This document shows, one piece after another, positions 1 through 8,186 of a stretch of DNA of 64,000 nt (position 1 is its first letter; each line of letters begins with the position of its first letter). The notes beneath the pieces were generated by a model. That model saw only the letters and a list, made by a program, of their open reading frames with translations, had not been told where the DNA came from and did not search any database. A program made the position numbers and the translations under genes. Source of the stretch: a virus; the IMG/VR virus record IMGVR_UViG_3300025009_000089, positions 1 to 64,000 of that record; one strand, written 5' to 3'.

Positions 1-398
1 CTTCCAGACAAGCCATCTCTACCCTCGCCATGAGAGTTCCGCTTAATTTGGTTTTCTACCTCACTAATCTTGGCTTGTGATTCGGCTCGGTCTGCCTCAT
101 AAATCTCTTCTGGGATCTCCATTAGAACAGCCCTTTGATTGTTACCCACACTAGGATTCGTGGCACTACCAATATTAGTCGGTCTGCCAATCTTTGAATC
201 CCCAACAGGTGAGCCATCATCAACAGCGTTCCATCCAGCGTCCTTGAACATCTGAATGCGATCTCCAGTATCATTCACAAATCGGCGCACGAAACCGACC
301 TTCTTCGGTGCAGTCAAGATATTCCTCGACCCTAAAGGTATTCTTTTTCGCGGTTGCTCGCTTTTAACACTCTCTATTTTATTTATCTGCTCTGGCAT
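1..398 (-). CDS. Conserved phage morphogenesis-region protein, C-terminus cut by window edge
   Basis: An open frame runs from an ATG at 398 off the left edge (132 codons visible). It begins MPEQINKIESVKSEQPRKR and contains GFVRRFVNDTGDRIQMF, then a segment ending in KAVLM-like RAVLMEIPEEIYEADRAE and a charged helical part. I recognise this only as a type of small protein found in phage head-gene clusters, and no biochemical role is known to me. It follows the scaffold-like gene, so the major capsid gene probably lies just beyond the edge. The tail of the protein is missing. Confidence 0.7.
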   Translation of the reverse strand, partial: MPEQINKIESVKSEQPRKRIPLGSRNILTAPKKVGFVRRFVNDTGDRIQMFKDAGWNAVDDGSPVGDSKIGRPTNIGSATNPSVGNNQRAVLMEIPEEIYEADRAESQAKISEVENQIKRNSHGEGRDGLSG

Positions 399-413
399 AA
401 CATAATCCTCTTA

Positions 414-1367
414 TTATTCTTGCATACTTGCAATATCTTTAATATATTGTTCTTCGGACATTATGCCTCCGCGAACAAATTGATTCATGATACTAACTTG
501 TTCAGGCGTAAGATCAGCTTTGCTGAAAGAAGTTGAAGCACCTTTATTGTTTGAGCCTTTATCAACAGGAGAAACAGGTCCAATGGGTTTAACAGTCTCT
601 TTAGTAGTTGTAGTAGTTGAGGTGTTCTTAGGTGCAAACTTTTCTGGAAAAACCTCTTGAACTTTCTGTCGTACCAGTGCATAAATCCTAGGCAGTGGAG
701 CACCAACATAATTCTGCGCTACACTATCAGCAAACTGCGCCATATCGTTGTCTTCCAAGTACCACTCGTTATCCTGAATCCATTCATCATACACAGGATT
801 TTCAACAGCACCAGCCTTGGACGTATCATTAATTTTTGGTGCAGCAAGATCATTTTTCTTTGCCTCGATCTGTGCGTCTAGCTCTTCGACCTTATCAACA
901 TCAGCAAGTTCAATAGCCGACTTGCGTTCCTTTTTAAGAGATTCGATCTCAGCAGTTAGTTTCTTAACTTCAGTCTGATAGACTTTCTCATTGTGTTCCT
1001 TAAGTGCATTTACAGATGACTGAACAGCACTCAGATTTTCCTTTAAATCTTTATTATGCTTACTCATTGCCTTCTGAATGTCTTTCGACCTCAGAATGTA
1101 CGTGACTGCATCAACTGCATCTTCACCTACATGATCAGCACGCCAGCCAAGTTGTGAAGCAAGTTCTTCTACAGAAGGAGCAATCTTGGTTTGATCAGAA
1201 TCAGCATTACCATTAGGGGTTTTAGTTTGATTGGAAGATTGATCATCACCAGATTTAGCTACCACAACAGACTTGCTGATATCATCAGTAGTTTCTGTTG
1301 CTTCTGTAGAAGAACCATCAGTTGCTTCGGCTGCCATAATAATGTCTTGCACAAATTCTTCTGCCAT
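414..1367 (-). CDS. Scaffold-like head assembly protein
   Basis: 317 residues, strongly acidic and low in complexity at the N-terminus (Ser/Thr/Asp/Glu-rich, residues 10-65). A long predicted coiled coil follows at about 90-180, rich in Glu, Lys and Ala. After a Thr-rich linker (about 250-265) comes a short basic/helical C-terminal tail with LTPEQVSIMNQFVRGG. An acidic coiled coil with a small C-terminal helix-turn-helix is the usual build of internal scaffolding proteins, and its place between portal and (off-window) capsid agrees. The start at 1367 has an AGGTG Shine-Dalgarno site. The family is assigned by architecture and position, not by a diagnostic motif. Confidence 0.6.
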   Translation of the reverse strand: MAEEFVQDIIMAAEATDGSSTEATETTDDISKSVVVAKSGDDQSSNQTKTPNGNADSDQTKIAPSVEELASQLGWRADHVGEDAVDAVTYILRSKDIQKAMSKHNKDLKENLSAVQSSVNALKEHNEKVYQTEVKKLTAEIESLKKERKSAIELADVDKVEELDAQIEAKKNDLAAPKINDTSKAGAVENPVYDEWIQDNEWYLEDNDMAQFADSVAQNYVGAPLPRIYALVRQKVQEVFPEKFAPKNTSTTTTTKETVKPIGPVSPVDKGSNNKGASTSFSKADLTPEQVSIMNQFVRGGIMSEEQYIKDIASMQE

Positions 1368-1379
1368 AATAACACCTAT

Positions 1380-1712
1380 TTAAAAGAGTAACCGAGCCAA
1401 AACATCATTATCATTAATCAATACATAAGATTCATCATCCTTGCCAGGCATTGACACACCAGCATATCGAGAATAACTAATCTTATCGCCAACTTCTGCC
1501 CAGGCAACTCCGTCATCAAGGTCTTTCCAGGCAGTAGGTCCAATGGCAATCAATGTGCCAACTGTAGCAGCTTGCTGTTCCTTTTCCAGAGTTGTTTGTG
1601 GCAAATAGATTCCGCCCTTAGTCTTTTCTTCAACCTTCTCAGGAAGTACCAACAAGTGTCCGCCAGTCGGAATAATACCGGATTGATTAATATCCATAAT
1701 GTTTGTGCTCAT
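1380..1712 (-). CDS. GroES-like co-chaperonin
   Basis: 110 residues with the layout of the Cpn10/GroES fold. An N-terminal strand PTGGHLLVLPEKVEEKT leads into the mobile loop GGIYLP (residues 33-38), the segment that docks on GroEL in known GroES proteins. Then come GTLIAIGPTAW, GDKISYSRYAG and a terminal strand YVLINDNDVLARL. Cellular GroES is about 95 residues, so this is full length. Phage-encoded co-chaperonins such as T4 gp31 redirect host GroEL to fold the capsid protein. Lying directly between scaffold and portal genes fits that role. An AAGGG site precedes the ATG at 1712. Confidence 0.88.
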   Translation of the reverse strand: MSTNIMDINQSGIIPTGGHLLVLPEKVEEKTKGGIYLPQTTLEKEQQAATVGTLIAIGPTAWKDLDDGVAWAEVGDKISYSRYAGVSMPGKDDESYVLINDNDVLARLLF

Positions 1713-1759
1713 AATTATTACCCTTTTAAATAATTGTTCTTATTAATAACTGCGTATGC

Positions 1760-2014
1760 TTAGTAACCACTGATCTCATCAACTTCGTTATCTACAGAAG
1801 TATCTTCAAAAGAAATATTAAGAAGCTGATCCAGACCAGCTATTTGACCAACTAATCTATTAGTAGTTCCATGTGTAGCAGCTGCCTCATAGCCTATACT
1901 ATTTCCATTGGCAAGCTGATCAACTATGGACTGCCTAGTCTTTTTAATCTCAGCAAAGATCTCTTTCGTTACTGGATGGTTTTTCCACTCTTGGAATTGT
2001 TCGCTAGTTAGCAT
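1760..2014 (-). CDS. Conserved hypothetical phage protein
   Basis: 84 residues from the ATG at 2014, starting MLTSEQFQEWKNHPVTKEIF. A longer frame starts at 2053 but overlaps the upstream gene. The 2014 start has a GGTG site and begins with the typical TSEQFQEWKNHPVT helix seen in small proteins of phage portal/scaffold clusters. It is mostly helical with an acidic C-terminus and no catalytic motif. It lies between the DUF2829 gene and the co-chaperonin gene. Function unknown; a structural or assembly accessory role is only a guess from position. Confidence 0.6.
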   Translation of the reverse strand: MLTSEQFQEWKNHPVTKEIFAEIKKTRQSIVDQLANGNSIGYEAAATHGTTNRLVGQIAGLDQLLNISFEDTSVDNEVDEISGY

Positions 2015-2034
2015 CTTGACACCATAAGTATAGA

Positions 2035-2553
2035 TTATTCTACAATATACCAATCTTCATCAAGCATATCAGATTGGCTTGCTAACCAACCTGGAATCCA
2101 TTCTTCTTGTGCATTATACATAGCAAAGTATGGTTGACAATTAAGTGGTTTATCTTCACCAATGAACTTAGCAGTACGATCATTTACTTTTCTATGTGTT
2201 CCTTGAGTATTATATGGAGGCAAGCTCAATGGTTCCATATACACTACAAACATATTCTTTCCATTCCATTTAGTTCTGGCTATTTTGTAACCTTTCTTTG
2301 CTGCTTCAATAGCTAAACCAAAAGGCATTCCAGTTGTTTTACGATAAGCCCTTTCAAAAACTTCTTTAGGACTCCAAGAAATATATCCTTCATGCTTTGG
2401 ATGATTAGACTGTCCACCATCTAAATATTCTACAAGAAAGCCATCATCATTACCATTTTCATCTGAAGGAAGTTCCCATCCACGATAATCATTATACTCT
2501 TGACGAGTCATTTTAAGTGCTTTAATTTCTTTGACTCCAATAAATCTTTCCAT
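2035..2553 (-). CDS. DUF2829 (Tad2-like) protein with N-terminal phage domain
   Basis: 172 residues from the ATG at 2553, which has a GAGGAG site; the longer frame begins with TTG. The first ~75 residues carry FIGVKEIKALKMTRQEYND and GYISWSPKEVFERAYR, a module seen in phage proteins. The C-terminal ~97 residues match the DUF2829 pattern: FGLAIEAAKKGYKIARTKWNGK, then MFVVYMEP, then PYFAMYNA, and a closing WLASQSDMLDEDWYIVE. DUF2829 is the family of Tad2, which sequesters cyclic ADP-ribose-type signals made by Thoeris immunity. Anti-defence function here is inferred from the family. It sits in the head cluster, so expression may be late or it may enter with the virion. Confidence 0.8.
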   Translation of the reverse strand: MERFIGVKEIKALKMTRQEYNDYRGWELPSDENGNDDGFLVEYLDGGQSNHPKHEGYISWSPKEVFERAYRKTTGMPFGLAIEAAKKGYKIARTKWNGKNMFVVYMEPLSLPPYNTQGTHRKVNDRTAKFIGEDKPLNCQPYFAMYNAQEEWIPGWLASQSDMLDEDWYIVE

Positions 2554-2564
2554 CTGAGTTCTCC

Positions 2565-2732
2565 TCAATTCTGATTAGCTTTCTCCAATTCTTTCTTTCG
2601 CTTATTTGCAGCAGTTATTACATTCCCAGCATAAAAAACATTCTTGTCGGAAGCATCATCCTTGTTTTTACCTAAGCCAAGTGCACGTAAAAAAGAAAAT
2701 GTACCTTTCTTTTTCTTCTCTAATTCATCCAT
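2565..2732 (-). CDS. Small basic phage protein downstream of portal
   Basis: 55 residues from the ATG at 2732 behind GGAGATAAT. The sequence starts MDELEKKKKGTFSFLRALGL and continues with FYAGNVITAANKRKKELE. It is Lys-rich and largely helical, with no catalytic motif. It begins ten bases after the portal stop, and its own stop overlaps the Shine-Dalgarno site of the DUF2829 gene, so it is clearly part of the operon. The strong ribosome site and tight spacing are the main support. Function unknown. Confidence 0.6.
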   Translation of the reverse strand: MDELEKKKKGTFSFLRALGLGKNKDDASDKNVFYAGNVITAANKRKKELEKANQN

Positions 2733-2741
2733 ATTATCTCC

Positions 2742-4952
2742 TTAACTATATTCACGTTCAACCGTACTTTCTTTTAATCCACCAGGAGCTTTGCCTAAAC
2801 TTTGCTGAGATCTACCAAGCTCTAACTGCCCAGAAATTTGCTTATCCTTAAGAGCTAAATCTATAGCATCATTGTCCATGTCTGCAATTGTCTTCTCTTG
2901 CTCGAGCTGCGCTTTTGGAACTTCAACCAAAATCTTCTGAGTTTCTGCATTCAACTTAGCGACCTTTGCACTCAGCTCTGCAATCTCAGCTTTGAGCTTC
3001 TCCACAGATAGTTGCTCAGCTGGATCAGGTTGGTCTTCTGCAGGAAAGAACCTTTCAACATCTTCTATATCAAGTGCAAGTAAGTATTGCCGTAATATTT
3101 CCTGATCATTAAGTCCTTGTCCTCGCAACTCTAGCATGGCCTTCGCCTTGAGAAGTCGCTGCATCATTGTCGTGCTGTTCGGATCGCTAACCGGCACTAC
3201 ATCGAAATCTGCACTAGAGAAGTCAGCCTGAACAATTGCCTGCGTATCATCCAGGACAACACTATATGTCATCTGATCAAGATAAAGAGCATTCAGTCTA
3301 CGTAACTTAATGAACTCTTTATACTGACTACGATAAAGTCTCTTATGAATGGCACTGTAGACTTGCAGCCCTTGTTCAATCAATGCGAGAACAGATTCAG
3401 CCGGAACATTCGCGCCTGGTGAATTACCTGCAAGAATCTCTGTCATGCCGGCTAGTTCTTTACCACTCTCGATTAGCAATCCGAGCAACTGGAAAAGGAC
3501 ATTACTTGGCTCACGCACTGGCATGGGGAAGATGTTCTTGCGAAGATCGTCACCGGTAGCATCAACTGGTTTCCATTCGCCTGATTTAACTTGAATGGAT
3601 TTGCCCCGCCCGAGTTTAAGTCCTCTCCCCAGGAAGCCACTTTGACGATTCGATAACGTCCCAGCATCTAGCAACTGATTAATTACTGTGTTTATGGCTG
3701 AGTTGCTGCTCATCAATAGAGAGCCAAACCCCATACCATAAAATCCGCCATCAATAGCAGGCATGAAAATGAATCTAGTAAAGTATTGCTCAGGAATGAT
3801 TTTAACAATCGGTCCGTTCGGATCAACTACACCGGCTTCATCAGACTTGCGAATAATCCCATCTGTGGCAAACCGAGGAGATATCCTAACTAACTTCTGT
3901 GATTGGTCATGAACAGTTACTACATACGGCTCTTGATAACCATCCCCATCTAGGTCATACCAACGATGTTGTTCAAGAAACAAATGTGGAGTGTCTTCAT
4001 CTACGTCAGCAGTCTTATCACTGGTGGCCTGGCCAAGTTCTGCTACATCAAACTTGATAAAGATCCCAGAATTGATGCGCTCGACAATTTCGTTATGGTA
4101 CAAATAGATTCTATGTGTAACTCGTGGAGCCCTCTCCAGTGATTCGGCAAAGTAATTTACAACCAAATCATCAGCGAAGACTATCTGAGATACAGACTTC
4201 CGTTCAATTGCATCAAAGTAACTCTTTTTGAACACACAACCGATTGCAGGTAACGTAAAAAGTAGCTGATCAACTCCTTCTTCCCAATCTTCCATTAGTG
4301 ACAGAAGCTGGAAAGACATAAACTGAGAAATTCGTTGAGCTTTATCAAACTTAACGTTGTCAGGATCAGCTCCAACTACCTTACCTTTGACAACCTCATT
4401 CCCCTTAATGAGTTCTGGATATGCTCTGGCAGCAAACTGGATGCAAGCATTAATGATTAAGGGATATTTAACATTCGCTACAACTTCGCCTGCATAGACT
4501 TTCTTCTTTACGAGCAGCTTCGCCAGGTCAATGATCTGTACATTGAGGGCTTCCCAGTCAGTACGGCTAGCAAGATCGAGCTTATAACCCTCCAGAACCT
4601 TAGTTGTAATATCTGCTAAGATTTCCTTAGTTTGTTTATCAGCCAAGTTTGTGATGAGAACAACTGCTTCAGCACGCAGAGCTTCTTTTTCTACAAGAGC
4701 AGTAGTAAGTGGGTCAACTTGAATTGGATTTATAATATCTTCAATAGGTTCTTCAGTTGCCCAAAAGGGAACTTGGCCCATGAGACTTGCCTGTTCGTCA
4801 TCAGGTAGATTAGTACCGGTATTAAGAGTTGAGTTGGTTCGTGTAGGCAGCTTCGCTGCTTGACCAGCTATAATCGCATTCGCCATCGGAGTCGCTGGAT
4901 TGCCTGGATCAACAAGTTCCTCTACAGGAAAGTCAAAACCATTATTAGCCAT
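2742..4952 (-). CDS. Portal protein
   Basis: 736 residues. The segment HRWYDLDGDGYQEPYVVTVHDQ (about 330-350) and the region KIIPEQYFTRFIFMPAIDGGFYGMGFGSLLMSSNSAINTVINQLLDAG are characteristic of podovirus-type portal proteins, including the turn before the wing/stem helices. Long helices with AEIAELSAKVAKLNAETQK at the C-terminus would form the barrel. The dodecameric portal sits at one capsid vertex, is the docking site for terminase and the route of DNA entry and exit. Length is typical for the group (about 700-750). The gene follows TerL, separated only by an inserted HNH gene that ends two bases before this start. Confidence 0.85.
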   Translation of the reverse strand: MANNGFDFPVEELVDPGNPATPMANAIIAGQAAKLPTRTNSTLNTGTNLPDDEQASLMGQVPFWATEEPIEDIINPIQVDPLTTALVEKEALRAEAVVLITNLADKQTKEILADITTKVLEGYKLDLASRTDWEALNVQIIDLAKLLVKKKVYAGEVVANVKYPLIINACIQFAARAYPELIKGNEVVKGKVVGADPDNVKFDKAQRISQFMSFQLLSLMEDWEEGVDQLLFTLPAIGCVFKKSYFDAIERKSVSQIVFADDLVVNYFAESLERAPRVTHRIYLYHNEIVERINSGIFIKFDVAELGQATSDKTADVDEDTPHLFLEQHRWYDLDGDGYQEPYVVTVHDQSQKLVRISPRFATDGIIRKSDEAGVVDPNGPIVKIIPEQYFTRFIFMPAIDGGFYGMGFGSLLMSSNSAINTVINQLLDAGTLSNRQSGFLGRGLKLGRGKSIQVKSGEWKPVDATGDDLRKNIFPMPVREPSNVLFQLLGLLIESGKELAGMTEILAGNSPGANVPAESVLALIEQGLQVYSAIHKRLYRSQYKEFIKLRRLNALYLDQMTYSVVLDDTQAIVQADFSSADFDVVPVSDPNSTTMMQRLLKAKAMLELRGQGLNDQEILRQYLLALDIEDVERFFPAEDQPDPAEQLSVEKLKAEIAELSAKVAKLNAETQKILVEVPKAQLEQEKTIADMDNDAIDLALKDKQISGQLELGRSQQSLGKAPGGLKESTVEREYS

Positions 4953-4954
4953 TA

Positions 4955-5521
4955 TTAATTTCCTGTAATGTTATCAGTATTAATTTTATTTAACCAATTC
5001 TTAATACACTGACCTGAAGTACTTTTAGTATCACAATCAGGCCAATCTAAGCATTGCTCAGCAGCTAATCTTGTTGCAGCCGCTTCAATGTAATCTGCAA
5101 AACTACCTAAACGATAGTTTTTATAATTTACCATAATATCAGCTGTCCAACAAAGTTTTCGTTTATTGAACCTTACTCCAGTAATACCAGAAGAATTATT
5201 ACTACTTATTTTTGAGTTTCTTGCATTACATTGTTTAGATGCTTCTCGTAAATTAGTTATTCTGTTATTTGCTGGATTTCTATCAATATGATCAAGCCCA
5301 TTTTCTGGTATATATCCATATACATATAACCAAATAATTCTATGAGCAAGATATGGTTTATTATGAATACATACTTTGTAATAACCATAATTATCTATGG
5401 TTTTAACTATGTCTCCTTTAGAAACTCTATGAGCATTTGGATTTTTCCAAATTAGCTCTCCAGTTTCTGGAATATAATTAAATAAATGCTGAACAAGTTC
5501 TTGCGATACTATTGCTTGCAT
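4955..5521 (-). CDS. HNH homing endonuclease with AP2-type DNA-binding domain
   Basis: 188 residues. An N-terminal FNYIPETGELIWKN leads to the HNH core: HRIIWLYVYGYIP, then LDHIDRNPANNRITNLREAS. The second half has SGITGVRFNKRKLCWTADIMV and YRLGSFADYIEAAATRLAAE, an AP2-like three-strand/helix DNA-binding domain. Such free-standing endonucleases nick or cut DNA and spread by homing. The gene is more AT-rich than its neighbours, has its own GGAG site, and ends two bases before the portal start, so it looks inserted in the terL-portal junction without breaking the operon. Same architecture as the genes at 20328 and 36561. Confidence 0.88.
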   Translation of the reverse strand: MQAIVSQELVQHLFNYIPETGELIWKNPNAHRVSKGDIVKTIDNYGYYKVCIHNKPYLAHRIIWLYVYGYIPENGLDHIDRNPANNRITNLREASKQCNARNSKISSNNSSGITGVRFNKRKLCWTADIMVNYKNYRLGSFADYIEAAATRLAAEQCLDWPDCDTKSTSGQCIKNWLNKINTDNITGN

Positions 5522-5567
5522 AATAATCTCCTAGATTATTTTATATAGTTCCTAGAAATATTAAAAT

Positions 5568-5615
5568 ATGGAAGTCCGTCTAGGAGTCGACAAAGGCCGC
5601 TAAGCCACCTTCCAT
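5568..5615 (-). ncRNA. Compact three-stem hairpin between terL and the HNH gene
   Basis: On the minus strand the 48-nt segment is closed by ATGGAAG/CTTCCAT (7 bp). Inside are a GC-rich arm GGC-TTAGC-GGCC-type and a second arm GTC...GAC. It resembles a shortened tRNA-like cloverleaf. It lies in the only gap of the left late block and is followed by a moderately T-rich stretch, so it could instead be a terminator or a processing hairpin. Function not established. Confidence 0.35.
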
Positions 5616-5633
5616 AAAATTGTTTAGTATATA

Positions 5634-8186
5634 TTAATATCCTGTAACATAATTAGTTTCAGCTTCATTATATTGTGTTGATGCTTCCCAGGCTTCAAAT
5701 TCCCAATAGGGCTTTGCAACTGCTCGCTTCAAGCCAGACATAATCAGATATCGAGTACAGTCCATAAGGTGGTCCTTGTCTTTAACAATCTGACCGTTTT
5801 CATCGCGGCGATAAATCCGAAACTCACTAAACCAATTAACCAGCGAACCAAACACTTTCAGGCGGTTAGTGCTCAGCATTTGCCACACAGCATACAGGCC
5901 GGCTTCAACAGATTTGTTAGCATTCTCGAGGTCAAGGCCTAAACCAAAGTATTGTTCAAAAAGTTGCTTTCCATCATCCTGGGAACGACCATGTGCAGCT
6001 GAATCCACCACGCCTGGAATCCAACTTCCCCTGGCTTTAATAGCATCCGCATGGATCAGTGGCAACTGTTGGCCCTGATAATATTCGGAATACAGATAAG
6101 TTATGTTGCTGGTCGGATCTGTGGCTGCCCAAACAGTTGCCGTCTTCTTCCAGCCAACATCCAACGCATAACAGCGGAGCCAATGATCGGGAATAGCGAA
6201 GTCAGCGACAGTGATATTAGATTCGAGGATTGGATAAATTGCACCAGATCCAAGCTGAGGTACGCCCTTTGACCTGGCGTCTCGTTGATGAGGTGGTAAG
6301 GCTGCCCAGAGTTTATCTTTCTGTTCTTTGGTAAGGTGTGGTGCATCATCCCATGTTGCCTGGATTAAGAATTTACTGCCTTCTTGATTATCCTCAATCT
6401 TTCCGTTCGGCATGAACTGAAGAACAGTATCGGTGAGGCCCTCTAAAGGAGTAAAGGTCAACATGATTAGACCATTCGTTGTCATGGTCCGAGTTATACA
6501 TTCAGTATAGATTGGCAATGGACATTCTTCATCCAGCCAGATTAAATCTTGCTCAGTTCCTTCAAATGACTTGCGACCTTCTGCATATGACTTGATCTTA
6601 ATCCGAGATATACCACCAGAGATATGCTTGACCAAGATCATGTCGATGGCGTTAGCAACTCCACCAGCCTTAGGAGATGTCTTGATTATATACTTTTCTG
6701 GGATGAGTCCAGTACCATACTCTTCGGGATTGCCAATCAGCTTATACTGAACGATGTCACGAGCAGTTGTACTGGTTGTTCCACAGGCCCAGATGGAAAC
6801 TGGCTTGGTGAATCTCTTGCCTGTCCACCAACTTGGATAGCGTCCAGTTGCGTGTAGAGTTGTTTCGTATGCACCAATTCCTTCAGAGTTATGAGTAACA
6901 ATTCCACCAGCAATAATAAATGTATGACTAGCATGATCAACTTCAATACAAGTACAGTCAGAAATTACATCTGGAACAATTGAATATATTAATCTATCAA
7001 ATGAACTTTCTTTATCATTATATCTTTCTTTCTTTCTAGGAAGTTCAAAAGGACAAAATAGAAGCTTAACTGTAATAATATAAGCTAATTGTCCATTCCT
7101 TTTAATTCCATCAGAGTTGGTATATGATTTTATCTTTTCTTTTACAACTGTTTTTCCACCTAAAGACTGAACTAAAGTACAAAAATCATCTTTCAATCTT
7201 GAGGATATTGTAGTATATGACATTGAGTTAGTGGGATTAATATAACCATCAGAATCCATTAAACCAGCTAACAAAGCTTTTCGCTGCTCAATTGAAGAAA
7301 GTAAATAATCTATTGGAATAAATTTAGTATGACTTTTAGTTCCAAGTAAACCAAGTTCTCTTAGATACTGAGTATATTCATTTGGAGCCTTACCAGTATG
7401 TAATCCACCTGGCTTAGATATGCAATAACCAAGATATCCAGCTTCTTTAATTAGTAAGAGATTTTTAGGAATTGTTTTGGCAATTTTTGAAACAATAAAA
7501 TCATCTTGTGTTGAAAATCTTACTCTATCAACAATACTTCCATCCCCTAAAAGAATCCCCATAAAATATGGATCTATAAACAAATTAATTTTATCTAATT
7601 GCCATGCTTGTCCTTGAGGAACTGAAGCACGCATTCTGGCAATAGGAGTTGCTCCAGAATCACCAAGAATGGTTAAAGTATTAGCAACTTTATATTGATT
7701 ATAAAATGGATTTGCTTCTTTTTGTCCATGAGATTGTCTATATGGATATCTTGCATTATAAGGAAGATATTTCCAAAGATGCTCACCACAACATATTACC
7801 TCATCATCTGAATCAAAAGTAATTTTAAAAAGTTGTTTTGGCCCTTGAGGATAGACACCAGTAACTTGAGTTAATGATCCATCACCAGCTATAACTGTTT
7901 CGCCAAGTTTAATATCTTCAATAGCTTTCCAGCCACCGGGAGTAGCTACTTTAGTTCCATGTTTAAGGGCTTTGCCTATGCGGTTTGCAGCCATGATGCA
8001 ACGCTCAGAAAAATCTGCGCCGGCTGCAAAGAACTGCATATGCTTAGGATAGTTATTTCGACTTAGCTCGCCGTCATCTGGATAGTACTGAGTAATCTTA
8101 TTTTGCTTGATCCGGATGTTCTTGGCTTGCAAGAGTTTGAGGTATTGCTCTTTGCGGTCTCTATCAAGGTGGGAAAGATCCATCAT
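5634..8186 (-). CDS. Terminase large subunit (TerL), interrupted by an intein
   Basis: 850 residues as encoded, 489 after removal of the intein (residues 73-433). The exteins rejoin to form the Walker A motif AANRIGK-SEG of the packaging ATPase, followed by Walker B DLIWLDEECP. The C-terminal nuclease half has CYALDVGWKKTA, VDSAAHGRSQDDG and LMDCTRYLIMSG, giving the acidic residues of the RNase H-like headful nuclease. TerL docks on the portal, pumps DNA with ATP and cuts concatemers. Because the insertion splits the ATP-binding lysine from the following serine, unspliced protein should be inactive. The start overlaps the terS stop (TAATG). Confidence 0.92.
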   Translation of the reverse strand: MMDLSHLDRDRKEQYLKLLQAKNIRIKQNKITQYYPDDGELSRNNYPKHMQFFAAGADFSERCIMAANRIGKALKHGTKVATPGGWKAIEDIKLGETVIAGDGSLTQVTGVYPQGPKQLFKITFDSDDEVICCGEHLWKYLPYNARYPYRQSHGQKEANPFYNQYKVANTLTILGDSGATPIARMRASVPQGQAWQLDKINLFIDPYFMGILLGDGSIVDRVRFSTQDDFIVSKIAKTIPKNLLLIKEAGYLGYCISKPGGLHTGKAPNEYTQYLRELGLLGTKSHTKFIPIDYLLSSIEQRKALLAGLMDSDGYINPTNSMSYTTISSRLKDDFCTLVQSLGGKTVVKEKIKSYTNSDGIKRNGQLAYIITVKLLFCPFELPRKKERYNDKESSFDRLIYSIVPDVISDCTCIEVDHASHTFIIAGGIVTHNSEGIGAYETTLHATGRYPSWWTGKRFTKPVSIWACGTTSTTARDIVQYKLIGNPEEYGTGLIPEKYIIKTSPKAGGVANAIDMILVKHISGGISRIKIKSYAEGRKSFEGTEQDLIWLDEECPLPIYTECITRTMTTNGLIMLTFTPLEGLTDTVLQFMPNGKIEDNQEGSKFLIQATWDDAPHLTKEQKDKLWAALPPHQRDARSKGVPQLGSGAIYPILESNITVADFAIPDHWLRCYALDVGWKKTATVWAATDPTSNITYLYSEYYQGQQLPLIHADAIKARGSWIPGVVDSAAHGRSQDDGKQLFEQYFGLGLDLENANKSVEAGLYAVWQMLSTNRLKVFGSLVNWFSEFRIYRRDENGQIVKDKDHLMDCTRYLIMSGLKRAVAKPYWEFEAWEASTQYNEAETNYVTGY
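6888..7970 (-). mobile_element. Intein with LAGLIDADG endonuclease, class 3 signature, in TerL Walker A
   Basis: The intein is residues 73-433 of the terL product, 361 aa. It starts with Ala (ALKHGTKVATPGGWKAIEDI) rather than Cys or Ser, and ends GGIVTHN, with Ser as the first downstream extein residue. Block B reads CCGEHLWKY with Trp138 two residues after His136. Block F reads CIEVDHASHTFIIAG with Cys413. Block G has Thr431 before His432-Asn433. This Trp-Cys-Thr set is the mark of class 3 inteins. Two LAGLIDADG helices are seen, FMGILLGDGSI and ALLAGLMDSDGYI. The DNA is distinctly more AT-rich than the flanking exteins, consistent with lateral arrival. Confidence 0.9.
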
